Shown: piece after piece, positions 35,311-44,821 of the stretch
Layout of the letters: the number at the start of each line of letters is the position of its first letter
Numbering within the stretch: the first letter of the stretch is position 1
DNA from: Alectoria sarmentosa
Taxonomy: Eukaryota; Ascomycota; Lecanoromycetes; Lecanorales; Parmeliaceae
Length of the DNA stretch: 64,000 bases
NCBI GenBank assembly: GCA_009733775.1
Contig: WOGZ01000021.1
Location: 124,001-188,000 of the forward strand
Direction of reading: 5' to 3'
Notes under the pieces: model-generated
The model's input: the letters and a program-made list of their open reading frames with translations, nothing else
Databases searched by the model: none
Told to the model about the DNA's origin: nothing
Made by a program: the position numbers and the translations under genes

Positions 35311-35950
35311 TCATTCCTCCTCTCCCTCGGGATGTGGTGCATCGGGAGTAAGTCCGTGCTGGTTGGAGAGCGCTCCGAGAGCGTAGGTACCCAGATGGAT
35401 GAAAGACTCCATGTGTTCTTTTGTGAACCCAGCGGCAGCTTTATCAATCGTCAGCAACCGCATTTGGAAGATTGAGGGTCATAGAAAAGGAGTACTCACC
35501 AACTTTGCCTTGGTGGTACATAGCGTTGTGGTGGTTTCTATCGTATGTTCGACCAGACTTGCTAACAGTCTTGTGAGCCATCTCCTTGCCGTCCTCGCCC
35601 TCTTCCTTTTTCTTCAGCTCTCCAGATTTGCCGGCTTCAGATTTGCCGGCTTCAGGCTGGCGCTTGGTCATGGCGCTTTGTTGGCCGGGCTGCCCGAGAC
35701 GTTTGTTGGGAGGTTGGCGGCCCTGTTGGCGTTGTTGACCGAAGCCCTGGCTTGGGTCTTGTTCGTCTTGGCCTTGGTCTTGTCCATAACCGTTCTGGTC
35801 CTGTTGACCATATTGATCCTGGCCTTGCTCTTGCTGATCAAATCCTTGGCCTTGCTCTTGTTGATCGTAATCTTGGCCTTGATCTTGCTGATCGTAGCCT
35901 TGGTCTTGACCCTGCTGGCCGTACTGCTGTTGCTGACCGTGTTGAGACAT
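35311..35950 (-). CDS. Q/G/D-rich disordered protein with a conserved-looking C-terminus
   Basis: Exons 35950-35500 and 35438-35311 give 192 aa. The 61-bp intron starts GTGAGT and ends ATAAAG, joining MYHQGKV to AAAGFTKEHMESFIHL. The first 75 residues are imperfect repeats near Y-D-Q-Q-E-Q-G-Q-D-x (about 11 residues, 33 bp), low in hydrophobics and prion-like in composition. A repeated pair EAGKSEAGKSGELKKKEEGE leads into MAHKTVSKSGRTYDRNHHNA. The C-terminus (FIHLGTYALGALSNQHGLTP) looks ordered. No family recognised. Composition resembles desiccation- or stress-related hydrophilic proteins, but that is only an analogy. Confidence 0.7.
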
Positions 35951-36745
35951 TCTTTTGGAAAGTTGAGATTGAAGGATCAAGTGACGAGCTAAGGAGTTTC
36001 TTGAAGTAGATCTTCTGTGAGAATTTGTTCGTGGGAGTGGTGGTGAGAGAAGGGCTGGAGAATCCGTGGTGAACGAGACTGAGAGTCAGTGAAGATAGAA
36101 AAAGGGGAGATTCTAGAGTGGCGGCCAAGATGGTGGTCTTTTAAATGATTCAGGAAATGCCAATTCTTCGGAGAGCTAGACAATGCTATCCTAAGATGGC
36201 GCATCTCGGTCAGAGGCTGAGTACGCGATCTCGACAGAGGTGTCTCCGTAGTCTATGACTTTGCAAGTGTACTGACCAGGAGACTAGTGATGAGGCTCTT
36301 TGAGCCGATGTCGGCACCATGTATACAGGAGCTGAATTCAGCTTACTATTTGGCGAATAGCTTAGTCACTACTATTGAAGTTTAGTAAAACAAGGTGTTC
36401 CAGGTGGTAAGAACATCATCTCAGTTGCTGAGGTGGCTGAAGAGGCCGGCTTGCCACTTGCATATAGTATGATACTAGGGGTAAGCGAGAAAGAGAGTTT
36501 CGAAGTATGTAAGCTGACTCCACCTGTGCTTTCATTACCACAAATCAGCCTGTATTCAGTAGAACCCAAAATAAATCAAGAAAGCTTGTTATAGACTAGC
36601 CACTACCCAGTAGTAAGCTGAGGCCGCTATGCGACTACTTCCACAAGGTCGAGGTCCACACTAAACACATTGTTCCTCAAATTAAAAAAGGAATTCCAAG
36701 CACGCCGAGAATCTGCAGGAGAAGCATACCAAGACACAGGAATCT
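35951..36745. other. Intergenic between divergent disordered-protein genes
   Basis: About 795 bp separates the starts of the Q-rich gene (-) and the large repeat-protein gene (+), so it probably holds both promoters. No defined motif was recognised. Confidence 0.5.
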
Positions 36746-39700
36746 ATGGATGATTCGACTGCAATTGAACCTCGGACGAAGGAGCCTCCCGAGATGGATG
36801 AGCAAGGCTTCATGAGCAGTGATGTTTACCAAGCAGACTTCGACGCTGAATCGCAATCCGAGTCTCCTGAAAGATCAGCTTCTGGGCGATGGCACACAAC
36901 CAATAGCTCAAACACAATGGAGCTAGAACGTCACCTGTCTGCGAGCTCAGTCTCGAGGGAAGCCCGCCCGAGTAACGTTTCGAACAAGCGTTACGACTCT
37001 CGCGAGCAATTGGAAACCGCAGCTTTAATGCCTGGTCAAATCCCAGGTCAGGTCTTCGGCGAAAATGGCTCTCACAGCAATGTAGAAGGTCGATATTACT
37101 CGAGTGAGAGATCACAGTCGGGAAACATGATATCGACATCCTTACTAGACCCGACCTTGATGGATCCTCGGGTAAGTAGAGGCTCAGACCACCGTGGACC
37201 CAGCGAGCAACAGGAACCGACAAACTTCATTCCAGCCGCGAACATCAACCAGACATATGATGACATTCGCGCGAGCAGCTCTTCAAACCAACGTCGTGGT
37301 TCTAGCGAGCGATTGGACCCAGCACATCTAAGTTCAGCACCCGGCGTCGAGCGTCGTGGAAGAAGTCTAAGCCCGAGACCCAAGGTCAGCGCCGAAACGA
37401 AAGCTCGATGGGCGATGTTGAGACAATTAGCTGGCGTTTCTCAACCGCATGATGTTGAAGAAGAAGACGGGAATGAACGTCGAGACGAAGAGAGGCGCAC
37501 TACGGAAGTCGAAGTCCGGACCAGACAAGAAGCCAGCGTAGGTGAGTCGTCGCAGACCGGCGACCATGCCGATGACGCAAGCATCGAACGATACCTGCAA
37601 AAATTGCAAGGAGATCCTCATATTGACAGTCGAGGGCTCCGAGAGGGTCTCTCCCGAATGCATTCATACAAGGGTCCGAAAGGTCAACAGGATCAATATT
37701 TGGCAAATGAAAGTCGCTTTGAAGGCGACACGCACTCGGACGCACTCATACTGAGTGGGGACACTCGTAATTGTGGAGTGGATAACGAAATGCGTCGAGG
37801 GGAGCATGATGCAGGGGACATGTTCCACAGGGGCAAAGGAGAAGCTGAACAGGCCTTGAGGGGTAGCGAAGTAGATCTGAGGAGAAATGAACATGTTCTC
37901 GGAGCTGGCCTCGAAAGAGCCGGCCGCAGAGTGGAAGGGGAACTCCGATCAGCTAGCCCCGATGCCCGATACCACCTCCAGAAAGACAAGCAAGGATTTG
38001 AGCGGGATGTTCGACGAAATGCTAATTTTGCAGATGCGGAAATGCACAAATTAGGCGGCCAGACAGCAAGAGACTTCCGAAGTGGAGAACATGGTCTGCA
38101 CGCTGGCCTCCAAGGAGCGGCTCATGCTGCGGAGAAGTTGTTGCCCCATACAAATTCCAGACAGGACCTTCAACAAGGTGAGCACGATCTGATCGGAGAT
38201 GTCCACAAGACCGAGAACGCATTCTCACGTACTGGGCTGGGCCAAGAGATTCGACGAGGCGAGGATGACCTGATGGGAGAGGTTTATAAGCTCGAGCACG
38301 AGTTCCCTCATACTGGGATGGGGCAAGAGACGCGAAAAGGCGAGGCTAAAGTGATGGGCGACATCCGTAAAGTCGAGAACGAGATGGCCAATACTGGGCT
38401 TGGGCAAGAGATTCGCAAAGCCGAGCATGATCTACAAGATGAGTTCCACAGGCTCGAACATGAGCTGCCTCACCTCGGGCTAGGTCAAGACCTTCAAAAG
38501 GGAGAGCATGACCTGAAACAGGGTCTGCATGAAGCAGCTGTTTATCTGCGCAGGGACGAACACGCCTTGGGCAGAGGAGCCGAAGCGGCAGGTCGATCTG
38601 TCGAGCATGGGGCGGAACATATAGGAAAATTCGCCGTGGAGGGTGCTGCAATAGCCGTAGGACTTGGGATGATGGCACTTGACCATCCAGGATCCGGAAA
38701 CAGGGCATCCAGCCCCGAATCGAACGTTTCTCGCCCTGGGCACGGCATGATCGACCAGCGAATGCCAAGCAACACCCATCAACCTGGAGCAGGAGGCCCT
38801 CACCCACCAGCAGCGCCAGGTCCGCATCCAGCTCCAAATGTTCAAAGACTCAACCAACCTCCTGCGAAACATGAAAATCGGCCCTCAATGGTCGAGCCTC
38901 TTCATCATGCTCCAATACCTCAGATGCTACACCCAGGCCACAATCAGCAACCGAATTCTCCGGGCCCAGCAACGAATAAGAGTCTTCTAGGTAGAATACC
39001 AAGTCCAAGTCCGGAAACCAACCAGAGGAGCCAAATGCCAGTTCGAAAACCTGTGTTACCTCCACGACCACAAAGGTCTCCACAGCAAAGGCCTCCAAAT
39101 GCAATACCGCCGCATCCTCAATCCCAGCATCCTCAGGCCGGTCCACAACATCTTCCTCATGTTCAAAGTCCTCAGAATATTCCGCAGCATCCTCCTCAGC
39201 CTCAGCGTCCTCAGCGAGCTCCACAGCACCCTCCTCAGCCTCAATATCCTCAAGACGCTCAATCGCATCGCCTAAACAGAATGCCTCAACATCCACAGCC
39301 TCCACACCCTCGAGGAGCCTCACAACAGAGGCAGTCTCCGAATGCAAGGCCACAACATCCTCCACTTCAGCATCCCTCGAGCGCTCTGCCACATCCTCCG
39401 AATACGATGCCCCAACAACCTCAACCTCCACTCCCACAGGGAGATCTACAGCAGAGACAATCTGCAAGCGCCATGCCCCAACATCCTCCACCTCTAAAGC
39501 CGCCAGGAGCGCCGAGGCAGAGGTCTCGAAGTCCCATGTCTTCACCTACACAACCTCCACACACTCAAGGAACTTCACAGCAGAGATCTCGAGGCCCTAT
39601 GCTTCCTCATCCACAGGTTTCACCCCCACAACCAGCCCCACCGCAGAGAACCCCCAACGCCATAACACAACCTCAATCTCAACATTCCCAAGCAACACCA

Positions 39701-40317
39701 CAGCCGAAAATTTCCAATGACCGAAGAGAAGAGGAAGCGAAAAGACCAGAGGCAATGCCTAACAGCAACGTGCGACCTGCCAGGCAAGCGACGCAAGGCG
39801 CTGCAGCAGGACCTTACCCCGCACGAACTCAGCCACTAGGTAATGAAAGATCAATCTCGGAGGGCAAGACGGACGAGCAGGAACCAAGAGCATCAATCTT
39901 GCAGGATAGAAGAAGAAGAGCAGCAGAGTCTCAGCACCGCTTGGCCAAACGTCAAGAGCAACAGAACAGGAATGACTGTAGACACGAAGACCACGACACC
40001 GAGTCCTGTCCTCATCGGACCGAACGTCACGCAGCGACAGAGCATGCAGAAGAGTCCCGTTCCATTAGTGGTCCACAAAGCATGCTTCATGTATTCAAAG
40101 CTCGGGCCGACGCAGCTATAGAAGCGTCGGGTGATTCCCCAAGCTTCACTGACCGTGAGTCACGTCCTGAATTAATAGTGTTACGTTCAGCGAGTTGACT
40201 TGCTGACCTCTAGGTCTTTTGATAGAGATGGTACAATTGCTATGCAACATGGCCCAAGACGCTATGCCGGAGATCGAGAGGAGACTGGCCCAGAATCAAG
40301 GGCAAAATTGCTCATGA
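36746..40317 (+). CDS. Large repeat protein: charged 27-aa repeats plus P/Q/H-rich region
   Basis: Exons 36746-40154 and 40214-40317 give 1170 aa. The 59-bp intron is GTGAGT...GCTGACC...TCTAG, and the second exon adds LLIEMVQLLCNMAQDAMPEI. Residues about 470-610 contain five tandem 27-residue units, for example TGLGQEIRRGEDDL, TGMGQETRKGEAKV, TGLGQEIRKAEHDL and LGLGQDLQKGEHDL. Each has a G-x-G-Q-E start and a charged, probably helical second half. A short hydrophobic segment (FAVEGAAIAVGLGMMAL) follows. Residues about 680-980 are P/Q/H-rich with PQHPPQPQ-type repeats. The last 150 residues are basic and acidic helix-like. No family recognised. Scaffold or Woronin-body/septal-type roles can be imagined but are not shown. 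Confidence 0.8.
38161..38565 (+). repeat. 81-bp coding tandem repeats (27 aa), about five copies
   Basis: Inside the large repeat protein. Five successive 81-bp units encode G-x-G-Q-E/D-I/L-R/Q-x-G/A-E-x-D-L, then a charged helix-like half. The units are diverged at DNA level but keep exact 27-codon spacing. Confidence 0.8.
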
Positions 40318-40699
40318 ATTGGCATGCGGGGTCCGTGAGAGATCTAAGACATGGATCACTAAAAATATCAGATCGTTCTCGAGGCGTGGAATCATTCTAT
40401 GAAAGTATTTGGTGCAATTGCTTGATGAAGAAATGAAGCCCCCTTTAAAATAGGAGCACTACACGAATTTGGTAGACTGCGTGGCGATATCATGGCAGGA
40501 GTTGCGCAATTCAGACGAAGTAGAAGCTTTGGAGATTTGAGTGTGTGATAAATGGGGACCGGTGGCTTGCCATCTCGAGTTAGCAAACATTTGTTATTAG
40601 GGGCTTGGCATTTGAGACGGATTGTCGCCTCGGTCTCATTGTGTAGAAAACGAGGACTTGAATTCACTACGCATATTCCAAAATTGGCCCTGTTGAGAC
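40318..40699. other. Intergenic between repeat protein and CDK10-like gene
   Basis: About 380 bp with no supported gene; an antisense frame (40745-40392) is judged spurious. Confidence 0.5.
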
Positions 40700-42456
40700 A
40701 TGGGCGAACACAATACTGGTGATGAAACTCCACAGTGGATGTCAATTACTGGCCAACCGCTTGATTTGGGACTCCGCGACTCTGGGTTTGAGGGTACGAA
40801 GCTACAAATGCCCATAAGAACCTGTCTGATCTAGGAATAGGCCAATGCGTCTCCATCGCCTCGTATGAGAAGCTCAACCAGCTCGGTGAAGGCAGTAAGA
40901 AAGTTTGAGCAAATAACGTTTCTACGGCAGGACTGACCAAATCTAGCTTACGGTGTCGTCTACCGGGCTCGAGATCGTCAAACCTCCAAGGTCGTCGCCC
41001 TGAAACAAGTACGAATATCAGCAGAAGAGCGGCAGAATGGCGTCCCAATCACCGCTTTACGCGAAATCTCGATTCTACGGTCTCTGAATCACCAAAATGT
41101 TATTGATGTGATCGATGTGGCAGTCGGAGCGCATGCAATGGATGAGATCTACATGGTTATGGACTATGCTGAGCAGGTTGGTGATCCGATGCCGAGGTGA
41201 AGACCTGAGGCGTTCCCAGAGCATTGGCGCACCTAGCTGGCTTATTTCCCTTCGTCTGGAAAGGCGGAGGAATCGCCAGTTCCGGAGAGACTAGGATCTT
41301 GCAAATATGCTTGATGAGCTGCACGTCAAGTTCACTATGAGTCAAGGTACATGGTTTGAAATAGTTGATTGGTTCCCTCGTTGATAAAGTCATATAGTCA
41401 AATGTCTCTTTCGGCAAGTCCTCGAAGGTATCGACTATCTGCATAGAAACAATATTATTCACCGGTATACTTGGAGTATGCCAAACTGAGAGTTCATCTT
41501 CTGACTTTTCACAGGGATGTGAAGATGCAGAATATTCTATTGACATCGAAAGGGGTACTGAAGCTTGGTACGTCAGGGAATCAAGTCAGCCCTGGAAGCC
41601 TGCTGACTGTCGACACGAAGCTGACTTTGGCATGGCTCGTGCATATTCGCCACGACCTTTGACACCGGGAGTGGTTACTATCGTACGTGTTTTCGGAGTC
41701 CATGTTTCCTCTTTTGAGCCAGATATTGAGTCTTGAGACATGTCTGGGGAGCCTTCATTCTCTAGACGTGTTTCAAAGCTCGTCATCCCCCCTTAGACAA
41801 ACAAGACTGACTCCGAAATCATACTCCAGTGGTACCGATCACCCGAGCTCTTGCTTGGCACAAAATACTATAATCCGTCCATCGATGTATGGTCTGCTGG
41901 GCTTGTGCTTGCGGAATTGCTTCAAAGCGCACCATGCCTTACTGGAGAGACACCTATAGAGCAACTATCCTTGGTCATCAAACTCCTTGGCTCACCCACT
42001 CCAGACGATCTAGCAGCACTCTCACTTATGGGATGCCCTGACCTCATCCGTTGGCGCAGAGAAGGACTGGCGTCCGGCCGGGCAGACAACCTGGATCGGA
42101 GATTCCTGGCAAGCACCTCGCCTGAGACTGTTACCTTCTTGAGAGGTCTTCTCAGATGGGATCCCAATGCACGGTGGACAGCTGGGGAAGCCTTGGGAAC
42201 AGGCAAGAGCCGACTGGCAGCAACGGCAGAAAAATGGTGGAAAGAGAGCCCACGCGCTATCGACAAAGAATTACTGCCTACCTTCCCCGAAGTACGCAAC
42301 GCGGAGAACGTCCAGAGTATGACGAACCGTGGTAGAGCGGAGATGGAAAGTGCTGGGCGGGCGGGGAAGTATAGTCCGGGGGGTGGAGAATTCGTTTTTG
42401 ACTTTGGCGAAGAAAGTAGTTTGCGGAGGCCTGCAAAAAGACAACGGGCACGATGA
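40700..42456 (+). CDS. CDK10-like cyclin-dependent kinase, 8 exons
   Basis: Exons: 40700-40793, 40835-40894, 40947-41176, 41295-41346, 41398-41464, 41515-41567, 41621-41682 and 41830-42456, giving 414 aa with phases consistent at every join. Kinase motifs: GEGTYGVVYRA, VALKQV, the PSTAIRE-helix equivalent NGVPITALREIS, YAEQDLANML, HRDVKMQN, ADFGMARAY, T-loop LTPGVVTIWYRSPE and IDVWSAG. The C-terminal LLPTFPEVRN fits the CDK10 group (human CDK10 LMPTFPHHRN, recalled). CDK10 pairs with a cyclin and acts in transcription and cell-cycle control. The first intron would be only 41 bp (GTACGA...ATCTAG). Reading through it instead puts the kinase in a frame without an upstream ATG. One donor is GTTGGT (41177). 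The start is therefore moderately sure, the kinase certain. Confidence 0.88.
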
Positions 42457-43112
42457 GGTCCTGACCAGATGACTTAAATCCTGCTCGTCACCGCTCTACT
42501 CTACACCTCGTGACGAAGTATGACTTAGATCCATAGATAAGCATGTTCGCATGGAACTTCCCCATTGACTAGGCAGTAAGTCCGAGGGGTCCATACACCC
42601 ATCCTTATCATCCGGGATTCCCTCCCTTGGCGACAGCAACTCGGACGAAGCGAACCCAATCAGCGCCCTAGGTGAGTAAATGAAAGTAGGGCATCACCTG
42701 CGACTAGGGGCGCAAGTGAATCAGTAAATCCTCTCCCCACCAATCACAACTCTGCTTTATGCCACACACGAAATATCCCCAATACAATTCCAACTGCCTG
42801 ATGATGGTATTCTCCGATGACCGTTTGCGCACTGGCCCTCTCTTGGCTGGCGGTGACTGACCCCTCGAATTCGGATGATCATTGGCCTTGGCGAGCGGCA
42901 CAAGGGCCCTCACGCCTGTCTCATCCTCCAACCTCTACATCCCACTTTGCGGGTCTCTGCTGAGGGACACGACGGGGGAGGATTCTTAGGCATCCAAATC
43001 TTACAATACAGTCAATCAACCTCATATCACAAGTCCATGAACATATACTCGGCTCTGTAGTCTAGGACTGGTATTGGCAATCTGGTGAACTAACCTCAGT
43101 GTCTCAAGCGAC
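42457..43112. other. Intergenic downstream of the kinase
   Basis: About 650 bp; no gene recognised. Its right end is the promoter and leader of the four-span membrane protein. Confidence 0.5.
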
Positions 43113-43914
43113 ATGACGAGACGCCTGGTCTATGGAGGTGCCCTGATAGCCTTTCTGGCCGGTGAGTGTCTATTGTGCCGTCATGCGAGGCGAAACCCTA
43201 TCACTGAACCTTTGACAGCCTTCGCCTTGACCATAACCAGCATAATAATACCAAGATGGATAAGCTGGGATAGTGAAACAGTACACCTTCTCCCATCTCC
43301 TACCTCTTGAAGGCCCCTCACTAACATCTTCCATCTTAGCCCAGCGGCGAAAGGATTCACTACACTTACGGTCTCCACCGCCGCTGTTCCTCTCTCACTA
43401 AAACCTGCGAATACTTCCCCCACGAAGAAGACTGCCATGGCGACCGTTATTTCTGCTCCATGTGGCGCTCCGTCGGTTTTCTCCTATCATTCACAGTGGT
43501 CCTACAGGGCATGACGCTTATCACGTATATTGTCATTCTGGTCGGAGGGAAGCAAAAAAGGGAATCAGGGTGGAAGATATTGGCTGGACTGCATTTTCTC
43601 TGCGGTGCTGTGGAGTGTGCCGGGATGGCAATAATAGTGAGTTCTCCTGTCAAGGCTTGAAACTAGCGGATCTGTAGGGTTCACTGAATGGATCCGCTGA
43701 CGTAGAGTGACAGGCATACCTCTACGAGAATGATGACCGCTTCTTCCCTGGGTGGAAACTCGACATAGCGTGGACCTTCTGTACCATCAGCTGGAGTATC
43801 ATGATGCTCCTAGGAGCTGGCATAACCACAACTGCATTGTTACTACCATCAGAAGGAGGCTACGAGCTAATACCTGGAGATGATTGGGGCCGTGTTGGGG
43901 GCCAGGATGACTGA
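43113..43914 (+). CDS. Conserved fungal four-span membrane protein
   Basis: Exons 43113-43161, 43219-43280, 43340-43636 and 43714-43914 give 202 aa with consistent phases. The introns start GTGAGT, GTACAC and GTGAGT; the second has a CACTAACA branch site. Four spans are visible: LVYGGALIAFLAAFALTITS; SVGFLLSFTVVLQGMTLITY; LAGLHFLCGAVECAGMAII; and TFCTISWSIMMLLGAGITT. Between spans 1 and 2 an extracellular loop has five cysteines (HRRCSSLTKTCEYFPHEEDC, then YFCSMW), as in claudin/Sur7-like fungal proteins. The C-terminus is PSEGGYELIPGDDWGR. The family is recalled as widespread and uncharacterised in filamentous fungi. A plasma-membrane location is inferred. Confidence 0.82.
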
Positions 43915-44521
43915 ATGGCTTCACACAAGATGAAGTCCACGGCATGACGAGGAGATCGTGAATATGGGTGGATGATGACTGTAGGAGGAAGCCGAGGGGC
44001 GCGACAATTGTCACTTTCATGCGATTCTAGCTATTTAGCGAAATGAGCTTTGGGCATTTACAAGCTACGGCTTAGAGAGTTGGGTGGTATTTGGAGCTCA
44101 AAGCTTGGGGCTCACATCTTGAACGTTTACTCGCCGCAGGCTAGCTTTCAGAGAAGATGGTAGTCTTGGGCGTTGTCTTGTCTATCACTGTACAAAGTCA
44201 TACGGATAAATCCAAAGAAATCCGTGAATTATGGGTGGCACCAGTACACCATTGCTGGTCTCTTTCCTATGCTGTTATCGTCAACCGTTAAGGAACTTGT
44301 ATCACTATAACTACCACTTTTTCCGGTGGCGAGCTTGGCTACTTCGTCATGTACAGGCGCAATAGAAGTAATAGCTCCTCGGGATAGGATTGTGACACCG
44401 TTCAAAACGCAGAGCAGCCAAGTAGACAGTGCAATCATGCAAGTCGACAGACCCTTTAGAATGAACCTGCCGCCAGGTTTTGTATAATAGGTTTACATAA
44501 GATCAACTAATTTCTAATTCA
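43915..44521. other. Intergenic left of the tRNA gene
   Basis: About 600 bp; nothing coding recognised. Confidence 0.5.
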
Positions 44522-44655
44522 GCGAGCTTGGCCGAGTGGTTTAAGGCGATAGATTTAAGCTCTATTATCGAAAGATGCGTGAGTTCGAACGTCAGTCAAG
44601 ACAGGTTTTAATAAGTGAGGGATTTTGGCTTATACTTTGTAGCTCACAGCTCGCA
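44522..44655 (+). tRNA. tRNA-Leu(UAA) interrupted by a 52-bp insertion in the T loop
   Basis: The 5' acceptor strand GCGAGCT (44522-44528) pairs perfectly with AGCTCGC (44648-44654), with discriminator A at 44655. The D arm is G-C-C...G-G-C. The anticodon stem ATAGA/TCTAT encloses TTTAAGC, giving anticodon TAA (44556-44558). The variable arm ATC-GAAA-GAT is of leucine class II type. The T stem is GTGAG (44579-44583) with CTCAC (44643-44647), five perfect pairs. Between loop TTCGAAC and CTCAC sit 52 extra bases (44591-44642). With those left out the cloverleaf is complete at 82 nt. No canonical intron is present at 37/38. Whether the gene is active or a disrupted copy cannot be told. Confidence 0.8.
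44591..44642 (+). other. 52-bp GT...AG insertion inside tRNA-Leu
   Basis: The insertion starts GTCAGT and ends CTTTGTAG, resembling a short fungal spliceosomal intron, but lies between nucleotides 60 and 61 of the tRNA. Its last 14 bases before the end, GCTTATACTTTGTA (44628-44641), nearly match GCTTATACTCTGTA at 44721-44734, pointing to local copying as an alternative origin. Confidence 0.7.
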
Positions 44656-44668
44656 TATACTTGATTTA

Positions 44669-44674
44669 TTTTTT
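44669..44674 (+). terminator. RNA polymerase III terminator (T6)
   Basis: Six thymines 14 bases after the tRNA 3' end, the expected place and form of a Pol III stop signal. Confidence 0.6.
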
Positions 44675-44821
44675 GCATTTGGGATCCCCGAAATAAGGGT
44701 TAGAAGTAATGATAAGGGTTGCTTATACTCTGTATGAATTTTTGATATGCGGGAGCGTATGTAAGAGTACAATAAATATGGGTATCTAATGCAATGACTC
44801 CGGTTGATTGATTTCACCTCA

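Noticed and set aside
38850..39545. 231-codon acidic antisense frame in the repeat protein
   Set aside because: Produced by the P/Q/H-rich repeats read on the other strand.
40392..40745. Antisense frame upstream of the CDK10-like kinase
   Set aside because: No motif and it overlaps the likely promoter and first exon of the kinase.
44522..44760. tRNA-derived SINE
   Set aside because: The complete 3' acceptor strand, T stem and discriminator base are present after the insertion, and a Pol III terminator follows. A SINE would not keep these.
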